This document shows, one piece after another, positions 36,441 to 45,515 of a stretch of 64,000 bases of DNA. A program made the position numbers and the translations under genes. The notes below the pieces were generated by a model. It searched no databases. It saw only the letters and a list, made by a program, of their open reading frames with translations, and was not told where the DNA came from. Source of the stretch: an uncultured Gemmatimonadales bacterium (GTDB lineage: Bacteria > Gemmatimonadota > Gemmatimonadetes > Longimicrobiales > Gaopeijiaceae); contig CALFPJ010000004.1 of assembly GCA_937919655.1 (NCBI GenBank), positions 36,086 through 100,085 on the forward strand, read 5' to 3'. Position 1 is the stretch's first letter. Every line of letters begins with the position of its first letter.

Positions 36441-39239
36441 ATGAAACGACTTCTTCAAGCGGTTGGAGTGACAGGTGCACTCCTTGTGGCGCTCCTGCCG
36501 ACAACGGCGGAGGGCCAGAGCACAGGCCGGATAACCGGTCGGGTGGTCGATGCTACATCGGCCAAGCCGCTCTCTGGTGCGCAGGTCTACGTGAATGACG
36601 GCGTCGTCGGTGCGCTTAGCAACCTCGACGGGCGATACATGATCAGCCGGGTGCCTCAAGGGACCCTGTCTGTAACTGTGCAGCGCCTTGGGTATGCCAC
36701 CAAGACCGTCACAGGCGTCACCGTCGGTACCTCCATCGTCGTGCTCGACCTGACCGTCGAGGAGAGAGCGGTCCAACTCGAGGGCATCTTCGTTGAGGCT
36801 GCCCGGGATCGCGGAGCCCAGGCGTATCTGTTGGACGAACGGCGTGTGTCCCAGTCGATGGTCGAGGCAGTGGGCGCAGCGGATATCGCCCGGCGCCCGG
36901 ACTCTGACGCCGCCGATGTCGCTCGGCGCTTGACGGGCGTCACGGTTGCTGAAGGGAAGTACGTCTTCGTGCGAGGACTGGGCGGCCGCTACTCGCAGAC
37001 CTCCCTGAACGGATCCTCACTCCCAAGCCCGGAGCCCGAACGCGAGGTGGTTCCCCTCGACCTCTTCCCAGCGGATTTCTTGGAGAGCATCCAGACCCAG
37101 AAATCCTACACCCCGGACCTTCCGGCCGATTTCTCCGGTGGCGCGATTCAGCTGGAAACGAAGGATTTCCCGAACGAGACCGCTGTCCGATTCAGCGTGG
37201 GAACCAGCGTCAATACCAACAGTCAGTTCAAGGATGGCTTCCTGGCATACGCCGGCGGAGGTCGCGACTGGCTCGGTTTTGATGACGGCACCCGGGGTCT
37301 TCCCCAGGCGGTTCTCGGCATCATGGGTGACGTGCACAGCGGTGAGAGGCTGCCCTCAGACCAGGGCCAGCTCATCCAAATTGGACAAGCCTTCCAGAAT
37401 CTGGGCCAAAACTTCGCTCCGGCTGGCCGGGGCACGCCGCTGAATCGCACGCTAAACGTCTCCATCGGTGGCCGAGGCGATGTCCTCGACGATGGAGAGA
37501 TAGGGTACATCCTGGCCGCGAACTACGGTGACAACTACACGCTGCGGACCAATGAAGTCGAGCGCAAATGGCGCGTGTCGGCGTTCGATCCTGCGGTGCC
37601 GGCAGATCTACGCGCACCCAATGTCGACTACAGCTTCACCCGCGGCACCAGGAACATCAATTGGGGCACGATCGGCAACCTGACGTTCAAGCCTAACCCC
37701 AATCAGAAGCTCAGCTTGCGCACGACCGTCAGCATGAGCACGGACGACGAGGCCAGGTCCTATATCGGTGACAACCGGGAGGACATCGGGGGCACGGTCC
37801 GATCTGACCGACTGCGCTTCGTGTCGAGGCTCATGTTGTGGAGCCAACTCTCCGGCGAGCACAGGCTCTTTGGGGACTCGCGTCTGGAGTGGCGCGCGAC
37901 GACTGCCCGCGCCACGCGGGACGAACCGCTGTTGCGCGAGTCCGTCTACGTGGAGGATCACGGCGAGTTCTTCCTACACCCCATCGGTGAGTCAGGTCGG
38001 TACTTCTGGAGCGACATGTCCGACAACGACCGGTCGTTCGCTGCAGACTGGTCCGTCCCCTTCGGCTTCATCGGCCAGGAAGCAACCGTCAAGGTGGGTG
38101 GTGAGGCGCGGAGCCGCTCGCGTGACTTTGCGGCCCGGCGCCTCAACTGGGATTTCGTCGGCGGGACCATCACCGATATTGATTCGGCGCTCGCCGCAGC
38201 GAGTATCGTTGGGAACGCGCGCAACCGCGGCGAGTTTGCGATCGCGGATGTCGTCGAGCCGGGTGATCTCTACGACGCCAGCGACCGACGCAGCGCCGGG
38301 TATGCACTGGTGGATCTGCCCATTGGGAACCGCCTCAAGGTCAATTTCGGTGCCCGCGTTGAAGACTATGAGGTGGGCCTGTTCTCCCGCGGGGACACGC
38401 TCAAACAGGTCGGTGCGATCGACGTCGCGCCCTCGGTCAACCTGATCTTCCGTGCCGCAGACAGAGTCACGCTCCGAGCTGCTGCAAGTCGCACCGTGGA
38501 TCGCCCCGAGTTCCGGGAAATGGCGCCGTTCCAGTTTACGGAAGCCACCAGCTTGCGTCAGCTCTATGGCAATCCTTCTCTTACGCCGGCGCAGATCAAC
38601 AGCATGGATCTGCGCGCCGAGTGGTTCGCCGGGCCGGGTGAAATCATCTCAGTGGGGACCTTCTACAAGAAGATGCTCGACCCTATCGAGCAGGTCTTCA
38701 TTGCCGCCTCGTCGACCGCCTTCTCCTTCCAGAACGCGAAGGAGGCCACGGTCCGCGGGCTCGAACTCGAAGCCCAACTAAATCTGAGCCGCCTTACGGA
38801 GTCGCTTCAGGACTTCTCGGTGCAAGCGAACTACGCGCTGATCCACTCGGACGTCGAGGTTCGCGAAGGTGAGGGCGGTTTCAACCCGACCAATCTGATG
38901 CGGCCTCTCGAAGGGCAAGCGCCCTATGTGCTCAACGGCGGCATCAACTACTCAGGCTTCTCAGGCCTGCAGTTCGGTCTGTTCGTAAATCGCTTCGGCG
39001 ATCGCCTCAATGCGGCAGGTGGCGGCGGCATCCCGGATCTCTACGAGAAGGCGCGCACTCAGTTCGACGCCACACTCGCGTTCCCGGTCCGTGGCGGTGC
39101 GACCGCCAAGATCAAGGCGACCAACCTCCTGGACGCCGAATACGCCTTCGAGCAGGAAGCCAACGGCATCACTCAGGTGCAGAGGCTTTACACCACCGGC
39201 CGAACGATCTCGGTCGGAATTTCGTGGGAGTTGCGATGA
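36441..39239 (+). CDS. TonB-dependent outer-membrane receptor with N-terminal CarboxypepD-regulatory-like domain
   Basis: 932 residues from the ATG at 36441. A signal peptide ends at AEGQS (about 25). A beta-sandwich peptidase-regulatory-like domain (about 28-115; GRVVDATSAKPLSGAQVYV) precedes the plug (about 130-240; FVRGLGGRYSQTSLNGSSLP, then PADFSGGAIQLETKDFP) and a C-terminal barrel ending GISWELR. This class imports large or scarce nutrients using TonB energy. Upstream Pho-box-like repeats and the downstream PhoB paralogue suggest a phosphorus-containing ligand, which is inference. Downstream lipoprotein spacing is 41 bases. Confidence 0.88.
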   Translation: MKRLLQAVGVTGALLVALLPTTAEGQSTGRITGRVVDATSAKPLSGAQVYVNDGVVGALSNLDGRYMISRVPQGTLSVTVQRLGYATKTVTGVTVGTSIVVLDLTVEERAVQLEGIFVEAARDRGAQAYLLDERRVSQSMVEAVGAADIARRPDSDAADVARRLTGVTVAEGKYVFVRGLGGRYSQTSLNGSSLPSPEPEREVVPLDLFPADFLESIQTQKSYTPDLPADFSGGAIQLETKDFPNETAVRFSVGTSVNTNSQFKDGFLAYAGGGRDWLGFDDGTRGLPQAVLGIMGDVHSGERLPSDQGQLIQIGQAFQNLGQNFAPAGRGTPLNRTLNVSIGGRGDVLDDGEIGYILAANYGDNYTLRTNEVERKWRVSAFDPAVPADLRAPNVDYSFTRGTRNINWGTIGNLTFKPNPNQKLSLRTTVSMSTDDEARSYIGDNREDIGGTVRSDRLRFVSRLMLWSQLSGEHRLFGDSRLEWRATTARATRDEPLLRESVYVEDHGEFFLHPIGESGRYFWSDMSDNDRSFAADWSVPFGFIGQEATVKVGGEARSRSRDFAARRLNWDFVGGTITDIDSALAAASIVGNARNRGEFAIADVVEPGDLYDASDRRSAGYALVDLPIGNRLKVNFGARVEDYEVGLFSRGDTLKQVGAIDVAPSVNLIFRAADRVTLRAAASRTVDRPEFREMAPFQFTEATSLRQLYGNPSLTPAQINSMDLRAEWFAGPGEIISVGTFYKKMLDPIEQVFIAASSTAFSFQNAKEATVRGLELEAQLNLSRLTESLQDFSVQANYALIHSDVEVREGEGGFNPTNLMRPLEGQAPYVLNGGINYSGFSGLQFGLFVNRFGDRLNAAGGGGIPDLYEKARTQFDATLAFPVRGGATAKIKATNLLDAEYAFEQEANGITQVQRLYTTGRTISVGISWELR

Positions 39240-39280
39240 CTCCCCAACAACCAATCTCCTAATCCAGGGACATACGAACC

Positions 39281-41068
39281 ATGAAGTCGATAAGATTGCT
39301 GGTCCTTCTCAGTGTCGTCACACTTGGCTCGTTCGCGACCGCGGCGTGTGGTGAAGATGATCCGGTAGCGGTCGTCGCCGCGCCGGGTGCCCCGACGGGT
39401 GTGGCGGTTTCCGTCAACGCCACAACGATGACCCTCACGTGGACCGCTTCCGCGACAGCGACGAGCTATCGCGCGGTCCTCACGTCTCCCGGAGAGACGG
39501 ATCGCACGGTTACCGCTTCCACCACCACGGCGGAGTTCACGAGCCTGACCCCTGGCTCGACCTACGCCGCTCAGGTATTCGCGATCAACAGTGCGGGCGA
39601 AGCTGGGTCTTCGGTGGCCGCCGGCAAGATCGCTGAGGCTGAGGCCACATTTATCGAGATCGCGGGCGACATCCTCGTGAATACGACCTGGACGTCTGAC
39701 AAGATCTACGTCCTCAAGCAGCCCACCTTCGTTGGGGTCGATTGTGGTAGGGACGGGGCCAAGGCGGGGTGCATCCAGGCCACGCTGACCATCCAGCCGG
39801 GCACGACGATCCTTGGCAAGACCAGCCTCTCCCAAGGGGTGCGCGGCGCCTACCTCGTCGTGAGCCGCGGGTCGAAACTCATGGCGGACGCGACCGGTTC
39901 GAACCGCAGGCCGACCGCCCAGGAGGTGATCGTCTTCACTTCAGATAAGCCCAAAGGTCAACGCGACCGGGGTGACTGGGGCGGGTTGATCATCAACGGC
40001 CGCGCCTCGACGAATGCGGGTACAGAAGCACAGGGCGAGGGTGACTCAGGCTTCTACGGCGGCACCGACGACATGGACAACTCCGGGATCATCCGCGGCG
40101 TTCGCATTGAGTACGCGGGCGACCGGGTGACGCCCTCGGACGAGTTGAACGGGATCGCGCTTCAGGCCGTGGGGTCGGGCACCACGCTGAGCTACATCCA
40201 GATCCACTACAACGTCGACGACGGTGTCGAGCCGTTCGGCGGAACGGCCTCGATCGACCATCTGGTGGTCACGGGCATCGGCGACGACTCCGTCGACGGG
40301 ACGGACGGCTACCGCGGATTCATCCAGTTCGTCATCGGCCAGCAGCGCGGGGACGAGGCCGACAACGGCATGGAGCTTTCAAACGACGGCGCAGACGCCA
40401 ATGCGTCACCCCGTTCCACGGCGGTTGTCGCGAACGCTACCATGATTGGGGCAGACGAGGATCTTCAAGCTGGCGAGATCAGGGGCCCGAACGGCGACCG
40501 CGGTATTCAGTTCCGCGAGGGGTCACACTATCGGGTGTACAACTCGATCTTCCGGGACTTCGGTGATGCCGGGTTCTGTATAGAGAACGCAGGCACCGTG
40601 GTTGCTGCTAACAACCGCATCAATGGGGCGACGGATCCTCAGACAACCCTCTCGTTCGAGGGCAACGTCATTTGGAACAACTCCACCGCGGACGCGGGCG
40701 ACGGCAACTTCGCCGGCTGTTCCGGCTACACCACCGCGGAGAACAAGACGTTCTTCACCAAGGCCGGATACAACAACATGGTCGCCGACCCGGGCCTGCG
40801 CGCCGGGTACAGCAACATCGGGTCGCAGAGCAGCCCGCCCGACATCATCGCGACGGCCACTCCAGCCGGATTTAAGGCCTTCAATCTCGGCTCGATCGCG
40901 ACGGATGGGACCAACCTCTTTGCGCCGACCGACGGGCGCACTTTGACCGTCACGGATTACCCGGGCGCTGTGGCTCCCGGGACGGCGCTCGCCGACGCGT
41001 GGTACTTCGGTTGGACCATATGGTCGGTCGACGGAAGTGACTCACGCGCGAATCACGAAGGCAACTAG
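39281..41068 (+). CDS. Lipoprotein with FN3 domain and right-handed beta-helix-like region
   Basis: 595 residues. Lipoprotein signal ending TAAC. One fibronectin type III domain (about 33-115; APTGVAVSVNATTMTLTWTA). A long Gly/Asp/Asn-rich region follows with repeated strands resembling a parallel beta-helix (LTIQPGTTILG, GDWGGLIINGRAS, IRGVRIEYAG, LSYIQIHYNVDDGVEPFGG). Such proteins often accompany TonB receptors as surface ligand-capture partners. Five Cys residues beyond the lipobox Cys could form disulfides. Probable outer-leaflet or periplasmic partner of the adjacent receptor. Confidence 0.7.
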   Translation: MKSIRLLVLLSVVTLGSFATAACGEDDPVAVVAAPGAPTGVAVSVNATTMTLTWTASATATSYRAVLTSPGETDRTVTASTTTAEFTSLTPGSTYAAQVFAINSAGEAGSSVAAGKIAEAEATFIEIAGDILVNTTWTSDKIYVLKQPTFVGVDCGRDGAKAGCIQATLTIQPGTTILGKTSLSQGVRGAYLVVSRGSKLMADATGSNRRPTAQEVIVFTSDKPKGQRDRGDWGGLIINGRASTNAGTEAQGEGDSGFYGGTDDMDNSGIIRGVRIEYAGDRVTPSDELNGIALQAVGSGTTLSYIQIHYNVDDGVEPFGGTASIDHLVVTGIGDDSVDGTDGYRGFIQFVIGQQRGDEADNGMELSNDGADANASPRSTAVVANATMIGADEDLQAGEIRGPNGDRGIQFREGSHYRVYNSIFRDFGDAGFCIENAGTVVAANNRINGATDPQTTLSFEGNVIWNNSTADAGDGNFAGCSGYTTAENKTFFTKAGYNNMVADPGLRAGYSNIGSQSSPPDIIATATPAGFKAFNLGSIATDGTNLFAPTDGRTLTVTDYPGAVAPGTALADAWYFGWTIWSVDGSDSRANHEGN

Positions 41069-41078
41069 GGAACCCGAA

Positions 41079-41633
41079 ATGATGAAGCGGGAGATCGTGC
41101 CGAACCTGAAGGGTGGCGCTGCGGAAGCGAGAACTCGTCGGAAGCGAGCTTTTGTCGCGCTTTCGTTGACGTTCGCGGTGCTCGCCTGTAGCGAGGCGTG
41201 GGCGCGGTCTCCTCTTGAACACGCTGAAAGGAGCGAGGTTGCCCTGGCGGAGGCGGTGTTGGAGGCTTTGTCCCAACGGGATACGGTCGCTCTCCAGGGC
41301 TTCCTCGTCTCTCGAAGCGAGTACGAAGACTTGTTGTGGCCGGAGATGCCGGACAAGGAATACACGCCATTCGATTTCGTGTGGAGCCTCAACCAGGCAA
41401 ACACGCGAAAGGGATTGCGGCAGCTCCTCAATGTCTACGGTGGCCTGACGCTGGAAGTGATCTCAATTCGATTCGCGGAGCCGCCCGAGACCTACGGCAG
41501 CTTCCAGATCCACCAAGGGGTCGAGGTCACCGTGCGTCAGCAAGAGACCGGCGACGTGGGCGTCCTTGGGAGTTTCGATGTGCTTGTAGAGTACGGTGGC
41601 GTCTGGAAGCTCCTGAACTACGACGAGATCTAG
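41079..41633 (+). CDS. Small exported protein in the TonB receptor/PhoB2 operon
   Basis: 184 residues from the ATGATG at 41079. A basic start then a hydrophobic segment (about 22-39, FVALSLTFAVLACSEAWA) indicate export, possibly as a lipoprotein. The mature part (about 145 residues) has a segment SRSEYEDLLWPEMPDKEYTP and ends with a beta-hairpin-like GSFDVLVEYGGVWKLLNYDEI, resembling an NTF2-like/DUF4440 end, but I do not assign the family. The next gene's ATG directly follows its stop codon, so coupling with the second PhoB-like regulator is strong. Confidence 0.6.
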   Translation: MMKREIVPNLKGGAAEARTRRKRAFVALSLTFAVLACSEAWARSPLEHAERSEVALAEAVLEALSQRDTVALQGFLVSRSEYEDLLWPEMPDKEYTPFDFVWSLNQANTRKGLRQLLNVYGGLTLEVISIRFAEPPETYGSFQIHQGVEVTVRQQETGDVGVLGSFDVLVEYGGVWKLLNYDEI

Positions 41634-42383
41634 ATGACGGCGGTCGCAGCCCCGGTCCCGCATGCACAGGTGGTGTGTCGGGTTCTTGTTGTCGAGGACG
41701 AGCCGGATATCGCGGCACTCATTGCGTACCAATTGGCGCGAGAAGGTCTCCGCGTGGAGACCGCGGGCACTGGCCAGGAGGCGTTGTCCTCGATCGAACG
41801 GGACATCCCGCATTTGGTGGTTCTCGACAGGATGCTGCCCGGCATCAGCGGTGACGAAGTGCTCAGGAAGTTACGGGCTGAGCCAGCCACCTCGGGTTTG
41901 CCGGTCTTATTGCTGACCGCCAGGCGAGAGCAGGAGGATCGAATTGAGGGCCTCGAGTTGGGCGCGGACGACTACTTGACCAAACCATTCAGCCCTCGCG
42001 AGTTGACCCTGCGGGTGCAGGCGATCCTGCGTCGCGCGAAGGAAGGGGGTGCGATGGCAGGCGGCAGCATCCTGTCGACGGGACCCATTCGCCTGGACGT
42101 TCCCTCCCGCGAAGCCACGCTGGCTGGCAGACCTCTTGAGCTGACCCGTACGGAGTTTAGGCTCCTGCAAACGCTCATGGAGAGAAATGGGCGCACGCAG
42201 ACGCGGAGCCAGCTACTTGAGCACGCCTGGGATGTCGAATCAGGTGCGTCCGAACGCCTGGAGACCCGGACTGTGGACGTACACATTCGCCGGTTGCGCG
42301 CGAAGTTGGGCACGATGGGCCTCTGGATTCAGACCGTCCGAGGGTTCGGATACCGTTTGAAGGCCCCACGGGCGGGCGAGTAA
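41634..42383 (+). CDS. PhoB-like response regulator, second copy without an adjacent kinase
   Basis: 249 residues. Receiver with VVEDEPD, phospho-acceptor Asp in VVLDRMLPG and YLTKPFSP, then an OmpR/PhoB winged helix. It is strikingly similar to the PhoB at 25793, with long shared blocks such as EDEPDIAALIAYQL and REQEDRIEGLELGADDYLTK. No histidine kinase follows, so it may take phosphate from PhoR or act unphosphorylated. Its position as last gene of a TonB receptor operon with Pho-box-like repeats suggests feedback control of that operon. Confidence 0.88.
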   Translation: MTAVAAPVPHAQVVCRVLVVEDEPDIAALIAYQLAREGLRVETAGTGQEALSSIERDIPHLVVLDRMLPGISGDEVLRKLRAEPATSGLPVLLLTARREQEDRIEGLELGADDYLTKPFSPRELTLRVQAILRRAKEGGAMAGGSILSTGPIRLDVPSREATLAGRPLELTRTEFRLLQTLMERNGRTQTRSQLLEHAWDVESGASERLETRTVDVHIRRLRAKLGTMGLWIQTVRGFGYRLKAPRAGE

Positions 42384-42438
42384 CGGAGCGGGGAGGGAGC
42401 GTGCTGCTGTCCCCTCGGCTCCGGTACGGTGCCGCGAC

Positions 42439-42452
42439 CTACCGTTCGGTAG
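42439..42452. other. Short perfect hairpin/palindrome between convergent genes
   Basis: CTACCG-TT-CGGTAG lies between the PhoB-like regulator and the leftward hypothetical gene. No T tract follows; it may still serve as a weak bidirectional terminator. Confidence 0.3.
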
Positions 42453-42479
42453 CCTCGCCACCCCCAACTTGGGCGACCA

Positions 42480-42905
42480 CTAGCCGGAAGGCGCGTTTAC
42501 CCAATCCAAGGCCCCTGCCAGGCTCCTGAACGGCTGCACTTCAACGGTCGACCCATCACAAAGAATCCCGAACATGCGACCCTGGCCGAATTGGAGGTCG
42601 CCGGAGACGTAGTGCGCTACCCTCGCGGCGAAAAGCGAATGCCGGAATCGGAATGCTCCGCTGCGAAGGTCGTCTGCGCTCACGTCGAAGGCCGCCCGAC
42701 TAAGGTCGACAACGACGGCTAGGCGCTCGGATGGATCGCGGGTGTCGGCCCACCTCGACACCTCGTCAATCACGGTGTCGACCACGATCCCGCGAGCGGG
42801 GGAGCCGACTAACGTGAGCGTAAGGACGTCGTCTTTCGCGTCGCTTTCCAGAAAACGAGGGCGATCGTCAGCGCCAGAGTCGATGTGATCGGCCGGGAGG
42901 GGCAT
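42480..42905 (-). CDS. Hypothetical protein, possibly STAS/SpoIIAA-like
   Basis: 141 residues from the ATG at 42905; an in-frame ATG 24 bases upstream is an alternative. No signal peptide. Alternating strand/helix segments (DVLTLTLVGSPARGIVVDTVIDEVSRW, then RLAVVVDLSRAAFDVSADDL) have the length and rhythm of a SpoIIAA/STAS-like fold, but no diagnostic motif is evident. A single isolated leftward gene between two rightward units. Confidence 0.5.
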   Translation of the reverse strand: MPLPADHIDSGADDRPRFLESDAKDDVLTLTLVGSPARGIVVDTVIDEVSRWADTRDPSERLAVVVDLSRAAFDVSADDLRSGAFRFRHSLFAARVAHYVSGDLQFGQGRMFGILCDGSTVEVQPFRSLAGALDWVNAPSG

Positions 42906-43072
42906 GGTGGCCGGGGCTTGGAGAAGCAAAAAGCCGGACTTCCTATTTACGACTGCGCGGTCGTGCTGTCACTCTCAATTGGGCACACAATCCGAATTCG
43001 TTGTGCAGTTATCGTCCCGGTCGGATAGGATGCTCGATCCATGTTTCCTGTCCTCACCATTCGTACACGCCT

Positions 43073-43735
43073 ATGACTCTTCGAACGAGCCAGCTCTCCC
43101 CCGCGTTATACGCCTATCTCGTGGATGTATCTGTACGGGAGTCGGAGCCCATGCGCGGGCTGCGCGCGGCCACGGCCGACCTGCCGAACTCGAACATGCA
43201 GATCGGCCCGGAGCAGGGTGCCTTCCTGGCTCTGCTTGTCGAACTGATTGGGGCGCGACGCTGCCTCGAGATTGGCACCTTTACCGGCTACAGCGCGCTT
43301 GCGGTGGCAGGAGCGCTTCCGGACGACGGCCAGTTGATCGCATGTGATATCAGCGACGAATGGACGTCCGTCGGTCGCGCGTTCTGGGAAGAGGCTGGCG
43401 TTGCGGGGAAGATCGACCTTCGTCTGGGGCCTGCGCTCGACACGTTGGATGCGCTTCTTCACGCGGGACAGGCGGACACCTTCGACTTCGCGTTCATCGA
43501 TGCTGACAAAGCCAGCTACTTGGCTTACTACGAGCGGTGTCTGAGGCTCGTCCGCACGGGTGGCCTGATCGCGATCGACAACACGCTGTGGAACGGAAGG
43601 GTGATCGACGAGGCGGTTGCGGATGTCGATACCATGGCCATCCGGGTGTTCAACCAAGCGCTGAAAACAGATCAGCGCGTGACGCTCAGCCTGGTGCAGA
43701 TTGGAGACGGCTTGACGTTGGCGCGGAGGCGCTAG
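43073..43735 (+). CDS. SAM-dependent O-methyltransferase (CCoAMT/COMT family)
   Basis: 220 residues, family length. SAM-binding LEIGTFTGYSALAVA, metal-site Asp in FIDADKASYLAYYE, IDNTLWNGRV with the second metal ligand, and the ending QIGDGLTLARRR. Family enzymes methylate catechol-type hydroxyls with Mg2+. No specific substrate is indicated; the gene stands alone. Confidence 0.88.
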   Translation: MTLRTSQLSPALYAYLVDVSVRESEPMRGLRAATADLPNSNMQIGPEQGAFLALLVELIGARRCLEIGTFTGYSALAVAGALPDDGQLIACDISDEWTSVGRAFWEEAGVAGKIDLRLGPALDTLDALLHAGQADTFDFAFIDADKASYLAYYERCLRLVRTGGLIAIDNTLWNGRVIDEAVADVDTMAIRVFNQALKTDQRVTLSLVQIGDGLTLARRR

Positions 43736-43896
43736 AACGCTCTCCAAGGGCTTCGTTCAGCCCGGTCAGAACCGATGCGTCGCCATTGCAAGCGGCGACG
43801 GCAAGGATTGGGGCCAGCGGGGTCGAACTCTAGGGGGGAAAGTTCGCATTATTCTTGAAGCTTTCCGCGTTCGGGTCCCCCCGTACGTTGGCCCCC

Positions 43897-45014
43897 ATGA
43901 CTGCCCCTTCGTTTTTGGAACGCCTGAAAAGGGCCCGTGTTGTGCAGGTGCTCGCCGTGTACCTCGGCGCGTCCTGGGCCGTGCTTCAGATTGCGGACAC
44001 GCTGACTGAAGCCCTCTCCCTTCCGGAATGGGTATCGCCGGTGTCGATCATCCTGCCCCTCGTGGGCTTGGTGATCATTCTCGCGACCGCCTGGGTGCAG
44101 TCGCTTCCCTCCACGACTGCGGCTGAAGAGGCCGGCGAGCGCCCGACCGACTGGGAGCTAGCACCAGCCGCGGCGGTGGAGAGCCTCAAGAGGGGCCGCA
44201 TCCCCCATCTGGCGTGGGGCCGAGCCGTCTTTGGCGGTGTCTTTGCGCTGTCTATGCTGCTCGGGGGGGCGGGCGTGTATGTCGTCTTCACCGGTGGTCA
44301 GAGCTTCATTGGATCGACGGAAGCCGGCGCTTCGGATGCGGCGGAGGGAATTGCCATCCTCCCATTTAATGTGAGCGGCGTCGAGGACGCGGACTTCTGG
44401 GGTGAGGGCATGGTCGACCTGCTCTCGACAAACCTCGACGGGATGGGTTGCTATCGCACGATCGACGCCCGAACGGTCATGGCCCGCTGGCGCGAGAGCG
44501 TAGGGGACGACGCTTCGCCTGACCTACGCGCAGCGCTCTCCGCGGCCGGTCTCACCGGCGCGCGATACGCTGTGATTGGGAGCACCGTAGGGATCGGCAC
44601 TGATTTGCGGCTGGTCGCCGAGGTCTACGACCTCTCCAACGGCGCTGAGGTCGGGAGCGGGCAGGTGGCCGGCTCACAAGACGATCCGATGTCGCTGATC
44701 GATGAACTCTCGCTTGAGACGATGCGTGTGTTGTTGTCCGGGGGGGGAGGGGATCTGGCTACAACCCGGAACCTCGCCGATCTGACCACGGCATCTCTTC
44801 CGGCGCTGCGCGCTTACCTCGAAGGCGAGCGCCCACTACCGAAAGGCTGAGTTCCCGCAGGCGGTGGACGCCTACGAGCGCGCCCTAGAAGGAGACAGCA
44901 CCTGCGCGCTCGCGCTCTTCCGCCTTTCCGACACATATGGGTGGCTGGAGAGCATCACTAGCGAGACCGCAATCGAGCTTGGCTCCCGCTCTGTGCGCTA
45001 CATGGACCGTCTGA
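43897..45014 (+). pseudogene. TPR/adenylate-cyclase-type membrane regulator, frameshifted and 3'-truncated
   Basis: The first part reads from the ATG at 43897: MTAPSFLERLKRARVVQVLAVYLGASW, transmembrane helices near residues 15-30, 45-67 and 108-130, then a periplasmic IAILPFNV region typical of TPR-containing adenylate-cyclase/kinase-like proteins. At 44832-44834 (CCC) one extra C shifts the frame and stops translation at 44850. Shifting by one base restores HYRKAEFPQAVDAYERALEGD, a TPR unit, up to about 45010, where similarity ends at the permease remnant. The rest of the TPR domain is missing. Confidence 0.7.
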
Positions 45015-45506
45015 GTGTCCGCCGCCCGAGACATTTCGCGACGACTCGACTCCAACGTGCCTTTGACACGCGCACAATCGATGGACGAAGTACTGGCGGA
45101 GTCGATGGTGGCCACGTCGTTCACAATGGTACTGCTCGGCATCGCGACAGGAGTCGCCGTCTTTCTTGGCGCTATCGGTCTGTTCGGCGTCATCTCTTAC
45201 GTCGTCGGTCAGCGCACCCGCGAGATCGGGGTCCGGGCCGCACTCGGTGCACAGAGCTCGGCTGTGATCGGAATGGTCGTGCGTCATGCGCTTACCGTCA
45301 CCGGCGTGGGTGCGGTGCTCGGCCTGGCCGGAGCCTTTGGTCTCACACGTCTCATGGAGACGCTGCTCTACGAGGTGTCCGCGACGGACCCAGTGACATT
45401 CATAGCGGCCCCCGTGCTTCTGATCGCGATTAGCCTGCTCGCGACTTGGCTGCCGGCTCGACGGGCCTCACGGGTGAACCCGGTGGAGGCGCTTCGAGCC
45501 GAGTAG
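45015..45506 (+). pseudogene. C-terminal fragment of an ADOP/MacB-FtsX-type ABC permease
   Basis: The 163-residue frame from a GTG at 45015 corresponds only to the last fifth of an ADOP-family permease: a short periplasmic tail (NVPLTRAQSMDEVL), transmembrane helix, GLFGVISYVVGQRTREIGVRAALGAQ cytoplasmic signature, two further helices and the ending LPARRASRVNPVEALRAE. ADOP permeases are usually about 800 residues. The 5' part is absent and replaced by the truncated TPR gene, so this looks like one side of a deletion junction. Confidence 0.8.
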
Positions 45507-45515
45507 TCAGCCCGC

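Noticed and set aside
44864..45433. The frame read as one 189-residue protein.
   Set aside because: Only the first 50 residues are TPR-like. The rest is out of frame over the permease remnant.
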